In this document: positions 27,566 to 39,586 of the stretch, piece after piece
Position numbering within the stretch: position 1 is the stretch's first letter
How the letters are laid out: each line of letters opens with the position of its first letter
DNA from: Hybos culiciformis
Lineage: Eukaryota; Arthropoda; Insecta; Diptera; Hybotidae
Assembly (NCBI GenBank): GCA_964007475.1
Contig: OZ023273.1
Location: forward strand, 117,599,812 to 117,663,811
Length of the DNA stretch: 64,000 nt
Direction of reading: 5' to 3'
Notes under the pieces: generated by a model
Databases searched by the model: none
Seen by the model: the letters and a program-made list of their open reading frames with translations, nothing else
What the model was told of the DNA's origin: nothing
Translations under genes and position numbers: made by a program

Positions 27566-27803
27566 AATAAGTTAAAAACGAGTTTTCCAAAAAACTGAGG
27601 CCACGCCGCTTGAAAAAGTAGAAAATAACTTTTTCTTCACACACAGAGGTGGACTTAGATTTTTTGATTGGGACGTAAGTGATTTGATTCATGAAGAGAA
27701 AGAATATTCAAGAGAAATGCCCCGATCAAAAAATCTGAGTCCACCTCTGTGTGTGAAGAAAAAATAATTTTCTACTTTTTTGGAAACTCGTTTTTAACTT
27801 ATT
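27566..27803. mobile_element. Fold-back element with long, nearly identical arms
   Basis: The left arm (27566-27675) and the reverse complement of the right arm (27719-27803) share TTCTTCACACACAGAGGTGG and most of the surrounding sequence, with few mismatches. The main difference is about 22 extra bases in the left arm (CTGAGGCCACGCCGCTTGAA, around 27596-27616). The loop is about 43 bp. No protein is encoded. The low divergence suggests recent origin or gene-conversion-like arm correction. Confidence 0.8.
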
Positions 27804-28145
27804 AATATTTTCTGCCTTTTTCACGTTAACTAAATTGTTATTATATGCTGCATGGAGATGTTTGAAAACAATTTTATGACTAATCATATCGATGAAAATT
27901 TTTCCGCTTTTTCGGGTTTTCCATGGAGTTTTCTGCAAAAGCAACTTTATGCAACTCATTTCGCTCTACAACTTTGTCTCAGGTTGCAAAACGCTCAAAC
28001 GCTTCCTTGGTCGGAAAAACTCCGGAAAAGTGTTTTACATGAATTTTCTTGGTTTTTTTCTGCAAGTTTTCACAATTGTCGGAGAGAAAGTAATGATGCC
28101 AGTTGATAGGGAACGTGATCCTGCATAATTTAGAAAACTTTTTTA

Positions 28146-28209
28146 CCGGAAAATTTTTCGGAAAAGTCAGAAAATTCCGGAAATTTTTTTCGGAAAAATC
28201 AGAAAACTT
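28146..28209. repeat. Two tandem copies of a 31-33-bp unit
   Basis: CCGGAAAATTTTTCGGAAAA... (28146-28176) is followed directly by CCGGAAATTTTTTTCGGAAA... (28177-28209), both continuing with TCAGAAAA. Related CGGAAAA-type strings occur in the preceding 300 bp, so the block may be part of a longer diverged repeat. Confidence 0.65.
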
Positions 28210-31200
28210 TGCATTTTTCTCCTAAAACGGATTTATCACTATTCAAATTTGTACCAAATTTTCAAATGATTTTTCCCGATTTTCCAAATTTCAGCTGCCA
28301 AATTTCAGCTCTCTGTGATGACGAAAAGTGGGTCTATGAGAGTGTCGAAAATAGTAAAGAAATTTACAGACAAATTCCTTTACGAGTTAATAAGAATTGT
28401 GTCCGCAAAAAAAAGATAAGTTTGAAAATGATCAAAATATATATAAAAATCAGAAAATTTTAATAACTTCACCCTTAAGCTGATCTCCTTTGCTTAGAAA
28501 AAATAAAAAATAAAACCAAAAACAAGTTCATTCTATTAATTTTCATAACCTCAAAATTATAAACTGAATTAAATTTAAATAAAATAGAATAGAATTTTAA
28601 CTATTAGAAACTTGAAATTGGATCTGCAATATCATGAAAAAATAATTTTGTTTTTTTTTCTTCTTCTTTACTTTCATTAGCCTTTATTCCTACAAATAAG
28701 ATTACAAAGTTAAGTTCATAACAATGCAATGATTGCATTTGGAAGAACATATTTTCGTTAGATGAATAGTATAGAAAGAAAACGAAACTATTTTTATTTT
28801 ATTTTAATATATTTTTTTTCTTCTCACAAATTAGAATTTGTGCACTCTATGATGACGATATTCTGTATACACTATCATGCTCCATACTACATATGTGTAT
28901 GTATGTATCATCTTCATCTTCTAAATATGCAAAACATGTAAAACAGATATTTTTTTTTTCCATTCTAAAAAATAGAAAAGCAAAAAATAAATAAAAACTA
29001 TTATTATAATCAGGTTAGACATGAAGGCGCAATACCTGATTTTGTAACATTTTTAAAAACATAGAAAACTGAAAAGGAAAAAAATAATAATAATAAAAAA
29101 AAAAAAAGGATAATAGAAATTGGAAAAATATGAACAGGAAAAATAACATCAAATTTATGCAATTATTGAAATTGATGCAGCAGATAAAAGGAAATAACTA
29201 TATTTTTTCTTTTTTGAATTAATTTTTTTTCTTTTTTTCTGTTTTTTTTTTACTTCCGTATCAAATCACTTAGATATCCGTTTTTATTGGGGGTAACTTG
29301 ATTATATTTCTATATTTTTTTCCCTTAATAGTTGAAATTATTTTTCTTTTATGTCTAAGTTTTTTATTCCTTATAATTTTTAAATTTTTGATAAGGTAGC
29401 AAAATTTATAAATATTTGCCATCATGGTGCAGTTTTTTTTTTGAAATAGAGATTGGAAAATATTCTTAAATACTTAAAATCATGAAAAATATAAGAAAAA
29501 CGATGGTTGGGTAAGGAAAAACTTTGGAAAATATTATAAGACTTTGGTGGTTGAAATAAATAACTATTAAGACCATGAAATACTTTAAATCACCCACATT
29601 TATGAAATGGAAAATATGTATCTGGAAAGGATATCTAGAAAGTCTCCATATAGTTGATATTTAATGAATTGTGAAGTCAAAATTAGTATGAGCTAACTTA
29701 AGATTATTTATATAAGACAAATTAATAAATTTTGTCTGAAGTCCGAAGTATGCAGATTTTTTTGTAAATGAAGGTTACTAAACATGATGATAATATCGAA
29801 ATAGTCCATGCTCAAATGCTTTTAAAAGTTTTTGTTTTCCCAAATTTTCGACCAGGTTTATAAAAATTCGAAAGTTATTTATGAAAAATATTCAAAAATT
29901 AAATGAATATACTTGTGGTGCTGTCTGTGAACAAAATTTTAAGTCCAACAGGGCTTTACTATTATAATAAATATACAAGGGTTTAAGACAAAAAATCACA
30001 AAATAATTTGAATATTCCTGCAATCTTATTTGAACCAAAAAAAAACTAAAACCAAAATAACTAAAACCAATTTCGATTAAAACTTTAAGTTGTATATTAA
30101 TTAAAAATTAAGCAATTATGTAATCAATCTTAATATTTGGATTTAAATTTTTCTTTTTCAAACCGTATAATTGACATATTTTTTTTTCTATCCTTGTTTT
30201 TTTCTGACAACTAAATTTAATGACACAATGCAATCAAATAATTGCTTAAAATTGAATGCATCAGAACTTCTATAATTTTAATTATAAAGAAAACCCCCAC
30301 TGTGCATTCATTAAAAATATAAACTAAATTTTCCTGATATTGTTTTATATGACTGTATATATTTTATATGTTGATTTATTTAAACATTTGTGTCTATAAA
30401 TTTTAAATTTGTAAATTTAGTGGCATATTGTTTTATTCCTGAATGTGAATGTCGAAACCGTCTATTCATTTATTAATGCTCATTTCATTGCAAAAGTGAT
30501 TTTAACGCACTTGTGTATATTTTTTGCACAAATATGCACATCTATATATTTATATTATTTACATAATCTATCCAAATTTTTAGTTTGTTATCCTATTAAC
30601 AAAAATAAAATTTATTTAAATGATTTTACTTGGAAACTAAAGATCTATTAGATAAATCTCAAACCAGATTTCAATTTCATATTCATGATAACAAAAATAG
30701 TGATTGATTTCCATTCAAAATATTTTTCTTATTATTTATTAACCAATGTAAAATTTTAGATTGTGAATCGATGTACTTCATAATCATAAGTAATTTAAGT
30801 ATTTAGCTAAGTAGTTCTGAAAAAATTAAAAACTGTTGGTAATATACTCAATACAAAAAAAATTATTAATTTATTATACTTGTCAGGTAATTTATTACTT
30901 CTCTTATCTATAAAGTTAATATAAAGGAATAACCCATAGTTCTAAACCTTTTTCGTCCTTATAAAATTTTCTCTCTTTAGCTTTTAATTCAATTCATTTA
31001 TTGGCTCTATAACTATTAAGTTAATTTATGATCTAAAATTTTTGAAGAGTACAGTTATAATTCAACCTTTTTGGTATACATTTTCTAATTTGTAACAAAT
31101 TTTATAATTATAGAATTGTTATTATATTTTGATAACTGTCATAATCTTGATTATAGAATAAATTACTGATTAGAACTTTTCCATTGACTAGTATACAGTA

Positions 31201-34200
31201 GTTCAATTTTTGTAATTTTCAAAATCTATGTATAGGTTGGTATATTGAAAAGAAATAATTAAATTTCAAAATCCCAAAGTATTTTGTTATTACATTTTAG
31301 ATTGGTTTCAATGGATTTTGGTTTTATTAATATGAAATTCTGGTATTGTGCAATTGATTTTAACGTACATATTCTGGAATATTTTTTAGGTATATATAGA
31401 TATAGTGTTAAATAAACTGTAAGATACAAAATTACTTATGGTAAGTATTTATTTTAGGAGCAAAAACAAAAATAATGGAAATAAAATAATTTTTATCTGT
31501 GGGAGAGTGAAACGAATAAACATAAGTATGTTTGACTATATGAATTCTACTCTTATATCTTTGATATGAATCAGATGATTTTTTCAAATTTTTTTATCAA
31601 ACTAATTTGACGAATTCTATAGCCTAGTCAACAATGGCTTACAATTAATTTGTAATGTTTAAAAATCATTTAAAATTCATAATGAAATATTTATAAAATG
31701 CAAAATAAAATTAAATTAAATATTATGAAAAAAAAAAACTAATTTAACTAAACTCTAAAGAATCATAAATAATAATCAAATATATTTATTAAAACATTTT
31801 TGTAATTTAATATTGTTTAATTATAATTTTACATAGGTATAAAATTTTTATGATAATGAAAAATAAAAAACAAAAAATACATGTATACTTATAAAATACA
31901 TACATTTCTATATACATGTGTATATATAAAAAAACTTTGTTTAATTACATAATACTTTTTTTTTTTTTTTTAATAATAATTTTTCTCTTTATTTGTTATG
32001 TGTTTTATGGATAAAAACATTAGAAAGCATTTGTTTTATCACAAAACAAGATAAAACTTTTTTTTTTGTCAAATATGTTGTAGCTATACATAAATTCATT
32101 ATGTACATATATATGTTAAAAAACACAAAAAAAAAAAAAAAAATGAAACACAAAAACATTTTATATATGTTTGTTGTATTTAACGACTCTGAAACAAAAG
32201 GATATATGGGGAACAGCAAAATTTATATTAAAACAAAAATTTCACAAAAAACTATAAAATACTGAAATAGAGATAATTTGTTATAAGTGTGACAACGACA
32301 ATATACAAACAATTCTATTGATAATAATAATATAATAATATGGAAAAACAAAACTAATGTACGCCTATGAGATGAATTTTTATATAATTTGTATTTTTTT
32401 TTTTTGTTAATTTAAGTTTATCTTAAAATACAATTTTTATGTCAGTGATTTCTTATTTTATGAAAAAAGATAAATTTCTAGTTGTATATTTTTGTATCTA
32501 ATTAAACTACTAAGAATGATTTAAAAAATTTACAAATTTATGTCAAAATAAACAATTTTCATATTTGCTATTCTCTATTTAAAAAGGCAATAGAAATGCC
32601 TTCCGAATGCATTATATTTGGTTCTATAATTATATAAGTTCTCATAATCTCTTAATCAAAGATCAAAAGGCGTGAAATGGTATTAATTTAATATTCTTCA
32701 TGTTAAATGCCGAAAAAAAATTCAGATATACTTTATTTATAAAGAATTCATGATTATTAATAAAAAACTTTACTAAACAAGACAAATTCGATGAAAATTG
32801 TCAGACTTATACTTATTAAATCATTTTATTTTCTAAGCTTTTAATTAAAAGTGTGTTTTATCTTAAAACAATTCCAATTCTAAAGGTATACTTTAATTTT
32901 CTGCTTCCAATTCTATTTTTTTTAATTTTTTTTTATTATGTTTTACCTTTTAAGAAAATTAAATAATAATAATGTCAAGTAATATCGAATATTATTATAG
33001 CATTATATAAGTATATACAACTACAAATTGTAAAAACGTGACTAGTAAACTTAACTATTGAATTCATTTTTATTATCTGTACATAATGTGAACATAAATT
33101 TGTTAGAAAAAACATTTACACGATTAGTAATTGCAATAATAAAATAATAATTAAGAAAAAGTCAAGATTCTTTAACATAACAACTAATTCTGATAGTTTT
33201 TTTTTTTTTTTTTTTGAAACAAACAAAATGTAAAAATTTATTTTAGAATATACCTACTTAAGTATTATATTTTTTTTTCTAACTATATTGTACTTATTTT
33301 TATATATAGGCTAGCTAACATCATTGAAATGAAAATAACAAATATTATGTGTCTGTATTTTCTGTTAAATCAGATAATGATATGAAAACATGAACCTTAG
33401 AACAAAGTGATACCAAAAATTCGGACATACAATTTTAACATTGAACAATTATTTTATACTTCAAACAACAATATATAGGTGTTTTTTTAGCATAAACATA
33501 ACAATATAATGTACAATAGTAAATATGGATATGTTAAATATATAAATAACATACATGCATCTAATCATATATATTTATATATATATATAAATCTAAGCGT
33601 ATATCTAAAATTGGTTATGTTTATGTAATGTTGTTATTTGTATTTGTCAAAGACTTTGTAACAAATTTTCAAGTCTGACATATTTTGGAAAATGTTTTCT
33701 GTTTGCTTTATCGTTGTTGTTTTTTTTTTTTTTCTTTTATTAGTTGGCGTGAAAATTATTATGTTAATTAAAAGTTTTTATCAAAATTTCTGCGAATTTA
33801 TGAATAATAAAAAAAAAAATTGTTAAATGATGATGATTTATGCTTTTATTTTTTTTCAATTTATACTAGTGGATATAATAGTGCGGTATTGTAATATCAA
33901 ATCTTGAAGTTTTTGTTCTCAATTGCAATCGAATCTTTGTTAGCAAATAACTTATGTTCATCTGGTTCCAAGTACTGAAATCTGTTAAGCTTACTTAAAG
34001 GTATTTTACGTTGGGTGAAATTTTAAAAATATAAGATTATTTTAAATTTAAAGCCAAAGAACAAATTTTCTTACATATTCAAATTCACAATGACTATTAC
34101 TGTTTAGTATATCCAAAATGAGTCCAAATTTAGAAAAACTGAATTAAAGTAGGACCAAAATGGATTAAAATCAATATGCATTAAGCTTTTTAATATTTCC

Positions 34201-36242
34201 CGCAGAACAACGAACTATACTATTTTTATATAAGTCTAGAAACTTCATAGAAAACACATAACCAAATAAAATAAGCACATTTAAAGCTTATGGAAAATCC
34301 TTTAACACTTTTAAATCTATTTTTCTGTCTGTTTTCTGAATAAAAAAAGCTTGTGTATTTTATTTAGAGAATTTGTATTTTATCGTTATTTAACGCGCCT
34401 GGACAACTTGTAGTAATCTAAATTATGGTCATAGTGATAATTTAAGGCTAAATTAAAAATAAAACAATATCTGGTAAAAATAGGACATCCTGTGTATCTT
34501 TCTTTCTTATATATATATTTTTTTTGTATATACATACCGAACATATACATAATACTATATTATAAAAAGTTTATTTTGACAATTTTAACTTTGAGTTCCA
34601 TTTCATTGTCGCTTTTTAATACATTATGTATGAATATTTTTTTTTATTTTTTTAGTTCATGTTATTAAAACATGAACTGAGATTTTATTAAAATTTGTTG
34701 CTCATTTAAGAAAAACTTTTGATAAAGATGGCATAATATAAAAAAAAATTTAACATTGATATAAATAAAGACCATTCCGGAAATATCAACGTGTATAGCA
34801 TAATATACTAACAAATTATAGCTATACATATAAAACCCAGAAAAGAATAAACAGATTTTTAAAGTATGTGCAAACCAAGATTTATTAAAATGTGGATTAA
34901 ATGTCAAATTATAATTATAAAAGAAAAAATTATTCAACGAATTCTTAAAAACAAAATAAAAACATCATAATTTTAATTCTGTGAAATTATTGAAATTTAC
35001 AAGAAGTATAATGTCACATTCTCCTGTAGTATAATGTCACATTATCCTCCTTACATCACATTATCCTTACATATTATTTTAAATTCAACACATAAATAAT
35101 TTGTTTTTAAATTAAAATTTTCTTTTTCTTTCAGGTAAGCTTAATTAGTTGATTTTTATTGAAATAGAAATACGGATTAATGTAAGTACATATATAATTA
35201 AAAATATCTTAAATATTCTAAATTTAAAATGTACTTCGGTTCTAAATTTTCTTAATTATATAAAACAATTTTTTTTTTTTTACTATTCTAATTGCTTTTT
35301 TATTTCTTTTGTAAAATACAATTAAAATTAAGAAGCGAAAAAGTCTAAAAATTTAAGTGCATAAGCAAAGCATAGTAATCAGAAATACAAAAAAAAAAAA
35401 TTAAATAACTAAATTGTTATAAATGTAAAAAGATAAAAACTTTGAAAATAAAAATAAAGTTTGGGTGCTCTATATTTTCTATAGGAAGTTTTGAATAAAT
35501 TACTTTATTATGTATAAAATTTTAGAAATTTCTAATTTAAACAATTTTATAATGTAAATCTATCAATAGATGTATCAAAAGTCAAATAGTAAAATTTCGA
35601 AAAATTCGATGTTCTCTTTTTTCGAGAATATATAGAACGCCTATTATGAAGATTTAGTATTTGAACATATTATGTTACTTTATGAAAGTATACTGTAGAA
35701 GAGTTACATAGGTATATGAATTATATTTACATATATGTACATAAAATCGGGACTTAATTTGGGATAAAAGTTATTAAACCTTTTAATAAAAAATGCACAA
35801 CCCTTCCAAATCAAATCAAATTAAAGAACATTTCATTTTATTTCTTTTTTTTTATATCAAATCAATAAGATATATAAATAACATATATATACATTATATA
35901 CATATGTATGTATGAATGTTTATACATATATTTATTTATTTTTGGAAATTGAATAAAAATTTTATGTGCAATTTTATTTCTAAATTCTAAAATAAGGCAT
36001 GACATTTTTTTTAAAACATTTTCAGTTTCTTTCCTTCCCAGGATTAGGAAATTTTTAATAAAGATAAACTATTGAATTGAGAATATAGATACGAATAACT
36101 TAGGTATTCACTTTTTTTTTTCTGGCTTTCAAAATTATATAATAAACTGACTATTTTATTTTTCTATTTTAAATTACCTTTCTGGATAATATCTAAGTCA
36201 AAAGTTCAAAAGTTTTGTTTTAATTCTGTATTTAATCCATCA
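28210..36242. other. Long A+T-rich intergenic stretch
   Basis: Eight kilobases with only homopolymers, TA-type microsatellites (for example near 33570-33590) and one short direct repeat (35005-35067). No coding exon is convincing on either strand. Confidence 0.6.
35005..35067. repeat. Direct repeats of an AGTATAATGTCACATT unit
   Basis: Two close copies (35005-35025, 35028-35048), differing by one base, and a partial third copy (35053-35067) ending CACATTATCCT. Local tandem expansion. Confidence 0.7.
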
Positions 36243-36569
36243 CACAGAAAAAACACGGCGTAAATTCAAGTAAAAAAAGCATTAATTCAAGTATTCCGCG
36301 ACTCATTATACCGCCAAGCCATTTGCATACTTGATAATTATCTTAAAAATACTTGATTTAAGTCTTGTTAAAAAAACTTAAATTACCTCATACCTTTACT
36401 TAAATCAAGAATATTTGACTCAAATTAAGTTTGTAAAATTCTTAATTTGAGACATAAAAAGGGTTAATATAAGTTTTTCGTATCTTTACAAAAACAAAGT
36501 TCGTTTTACCCCAAAACCAAAAACCTTTCAAATTCATCAGCAAAAACACCACAAAAAAAAAATTACTAG

Positions 36570-36885
36570 ACACAATTTTTTATTTTATTTATTTAATATT
36601 TTATTTATTTTTTTTATTTATTTATTTATTTTTTTTTTTTATTTATTTATTTATTTATTTTTTTTCTTTTTTATTTTTTTTTTATTATTTATTTTTTTTT
36701 ATTTTATTTAATTTTTTTTATTTATTAAATTTTTTTATTTATTTTTCTTTTCTTTTTTTATTTATTTTCTAATTTTTTTTATTTTTTTTTTAATAATTTT
36801 TTTATGCCCGCTTCTAGCCTCGAACCACTGTCCTAAACATTGCAATCCACGAACTCTGCCACTGAGCTATGAACTACATTTACGA
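36570..36885 (-). mobile_element. tRNA-derived SINE with long A-rich tail
   Basis: On the minus strand, TAGCTCAGTGGCAGAG (36854-36869) matches the RNA polymerase III A box and GGTTCGAGGC (36817-36826) matches the B box, at normal spacing. The acceptor stem does not pair, so this is not a functional tRNA gene. Downstream on the minus strand are more than 200 bp of AAAT/AAAAT repeats (about 36570-36800), a tail typical of retroposed tRNA-like sequences. Confidence 0.75.
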
Positions 36886-36889
36886 CAAT

Positions 36890-36946
36890 GTGTAAAATGG
36901 AAAATATAAATATAAAATGGAAAATATAAAATGGAAAATATAATAT
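36890..36946. repeat. Short tandem repeat, about 14-bp unit
   Basis: Three to four copies of a unit like TAAAATGGAAAATA lie directly beside the SINE head. Probably local slippage. Confidence 0.7.
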
Positions 36947-38736
36947 AAGAAAGAATGAAGTTTTTATCTGTTTACATTTAATCCTATTATGACTTGATTT
37001 GAGTTACTAAACAGAGAGTTAAATTGAGTAAAATTAAATCCCAAAACAAAACTTAAATGGCTTGAAATAAGTTTTGGTTTACTTGTTTTAAGTTTCATTT
37101 TGGTTTAATTTTGTCTTTTTTTATGAGGATTAGTTGAATCATAGGGAGAGTTGAATATGACTTTAGTTTTGGTTTCATTTGAGTTTTTAAGGGATTTTTC
37201 AAGTAATTTCATACTTGAATTAAGTTTTTTCAGTACGGAAAACCCGTCAATCTTGAATTGGAATATGACGATTTTTTTCTGTGATTATTTATACAGAAGT
37301 TTCTGCTTTTTGTTGTGTGAATTTTGTTTTGTTTATTTTTTTGGCAAACCAAAAATTTGTTTTGCTATTTTGTGACAAAAACTAATCGAAACCATCGAAA
37401 TATCAATTTGTATGCTCATTGACCAAAGTCTTTAAATTATTGTTCCAAATATGTTATAAATGTGTACACCAGATTTTATAGTGGCTCATTGGCAAAGTCC
37501 GTTTCAACTCATAACTGTGATAATCTTATTACCATATTATTTGATAATCAAACTTTAGTTTCTATACCGTAAGATTGATCAACTATATTATATTTTTTTT
37601 CCAATATGTATCTTAGAAAATATTAACGTAAAATTAAGGCTATAATAAAATGTATTTTATTATTTATTTTTTTTTACTGTATTGGTTATATCCTTTCACC
37701 ACATTACCTGTCACTATAAAAGCATATTAAAATTTTCAAAAGGATCTCATCGTTATATTAAAAAAATAAATATATATACATATATGTATATAATTTTATA
37801 GCAAAATATTTTCTTTTAATGTACGGATATGAAGTTCTTTTTTTAAATAAAATTCTCTTGTTTATTTTTACTCTATTTTTTTTTAGTAATTTTGGTATAT
37901 ACGAGTATTTTTTTTATGAATTAAAATTAGTTTTTTTTTCTCATGTACATAATTATGAGCAATTGTGGATTAATTCTAATTTCAAGGTGAATCAAATCGA
38001 GATAATTCTCTTCAAAATAGTCACTAGCTCCACTATAGGCAAAAAAAATTGTATTAAAAAATAATAATTTATTGGGAACTCTACACATTTCTGATTACAT
38101 ATAGTATCACAAGCAATATTTAAGTGATATGTCATATTTTGTTATCCCTGATATTTTAGAGATGATTAACTAAAAGATTATTAACTATAGTTCACACTTA
38201 AACCTGCGAAATGGTTTGCTATGATCTGATGACAGCAAACGAAATGCTTATGACTTTCGTTAATCGTTTGCTTGGAAGAATATCAAAAACTTTTATAATT
38301 ACTAGAAAATTAATATTTTTATATAGATGTATGACAACGTTGTATGTATGCTTCAAATGGTAATATCATAAACCTTTTATCATTTAATTGGAAAATGCTA
38401 TCAAAATAATTTGCTTTTTCAGATTTTTGAAAATGTGCAAGGCTGTTAAGGCAAAAATAACAATTTTTATATTTTTCCATAATGCATTTCTAATGCATAT
38501 ATTTTGACATAAATTATGTAATTTATATAACAATTTAGTCTAAAATCATAAAGTCATCATAAAGAAATTTATAGGAAAATTTATATTTCAGTGAATATGC
38601 AGATTTTCTGAAAGATATGATAATATTTTACGAAAATTTATTAAAATCCACATAATATGCAATTGGACATACTTACATACTTGCATTTTTATGTTATTAT
38701 TCATTTACTTACACCAGGCCTGGGTATCTCGTCGAT

Positions 38737-38758
38737 CGCGGTCCACTGGTGGACCGCG
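38737..38758. repeat. 22-bp subterminal palindrome of the hAT element
   Basis: Arms CGCGGTCCAC and GTGGACCGCG separated by TG form a perfect 10-bp stem, 22 bp inside the left terminal repeat. It is a GC-rich island in A+T-rich DNA. Subterminal motifs in hAT elements are transposase-binding sites; this role is inferred. Confidence 0.85.
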
Positions 38759-38759
38759 A

Positions 38760-39349
38760 AGCTATTTCGAGTAGACCGTTCAGAAAATCAACGTTCAGAA
38801 AAAAAATTTCTAAAAAATAAATTTTCTAAAAAAAAAAATTTTGGAAATCTGTCAGATGAAGTTCTAACAACTGGAAAAGCAATTGACAAAAACAAGTACT
38901 GTGAGAATATATTATCTCTTTCCTCTGAATTTGAAAATCGATTTCAAGAGTTTACCCAACTAGAATCTGTCGTTACATTTATGTGCAATCCATTTGGAAT
39001 TTTTGATATCAACGAAGTTGTAAACCGAATAAATACTTTATTTTCATTGGATATTGAAGATGGGGCCCTTCTTATACAAAGCGACTTAAACTTAAAAGCA
39101 CATAGCAATGAAAAGGATTTCTGAAATTTGATAAGTAATGAAAAATATCCTAATTTAAGAAAGGTTGCGTTGTATTTGACATGCTTTTTTGGCTCAACTT
39201 ATTTGTGTGAGTCTGCATTCTCGACGATGAATATAGTTAAGTCAAAATATCGTACTTCCCTCACAGATAAACACTTATGTGCATGTTTACGACTGGCAGT
39301 TAGCAACTACACACCGAAATTTTCAAAATTAGTTGAGGCCACGCAATGA
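38760..39349 (+). pseudogene. hAT transposase C-terminal remnant with one in-frame stop
   Basis: The reading frame runs from near the left terminal repeat to 39349 with a single TGA at 39122-39124. The sequence before it (SDEVLTTGKAIDKNKYCENI, NPFGIFDINEVVNRINTLF) and after it (NEKYPNLRKVALYLTCFFGS, then TYLCESAFSTMNIVKSKYR and LTDKHLCACLRLAVSNYTP) is the region typical of hAT transposases of the ZBED / GTF2IRD2-like domesticable group, ending in the dimerisation domain. The DDE catalytic region is absent, so the element cannot move by itself. Confidence 0.88.
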
Positions 39350-39586
39350 TTTCCATGATATGAATTTTGTATATGCTATTTTTTGAAGAAAAAATAAAAA
39401 ATATTTTTGTTATATTAAAATTATGTAACTTTTGTTTTTCATATATTTCCCACTATATGAGTATTTTAAGGTATTTATATTGTTAGGTTTAATATACTAG
39501 TTAAAATAATGTGGTAGATCGCTGGATTCTGTAAAAATTCGGAGTAGCTCCTAAGCTCCAAAAGTCTGCCTAGGCCTGACTTACAC

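Larger units (their letters stand above)
36243..37283. mobile_element. Terminal-inverted-repeat element (CACAGAAAAAA ends) interrupted by a SINE
   Basis: Both ends read CACAGAAAAAA when oriented inward (36243 and 37283). Each flank is rich in ATTCAAGTA, CTTGATTTAAGT and AATTAAGTTT motifs, as in non-coding DNA transposons. Between the flanks lies foreign sequence at about 36570-36885 (see the SINE entry). No transposase is visible and the target-site duplication is unclear. Confidence 0.6.
38715..39578 (+). mobile_element. Non-autonomous hAT-superfamily DNA transposon with intact ends
   Basis: Terminal inverted repeats CAGGCCTGGG... (left) and CAGGCCTAGG... (right, reverse-complemented) bound 864 bp. 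The element is flanked by a perfect 8-bp target-site duplication ACTTACAC at 38707-38714 and 39579-39586. Eight-base duplications are diagnostic of hAT elements. The interior keeps the C-terminal part of a transposase; the N-terminal part, including zinc finger and catalytic residues, is missing. Confidence 0.93.

Noticed and set aside
27852..28128. Overlapping 78- and 84-codon frames next to the fold-back
   Set aside because: No recognisable protein; sequence is rich in CGGAAAA-type repeats shared with the adjacent tandem block.
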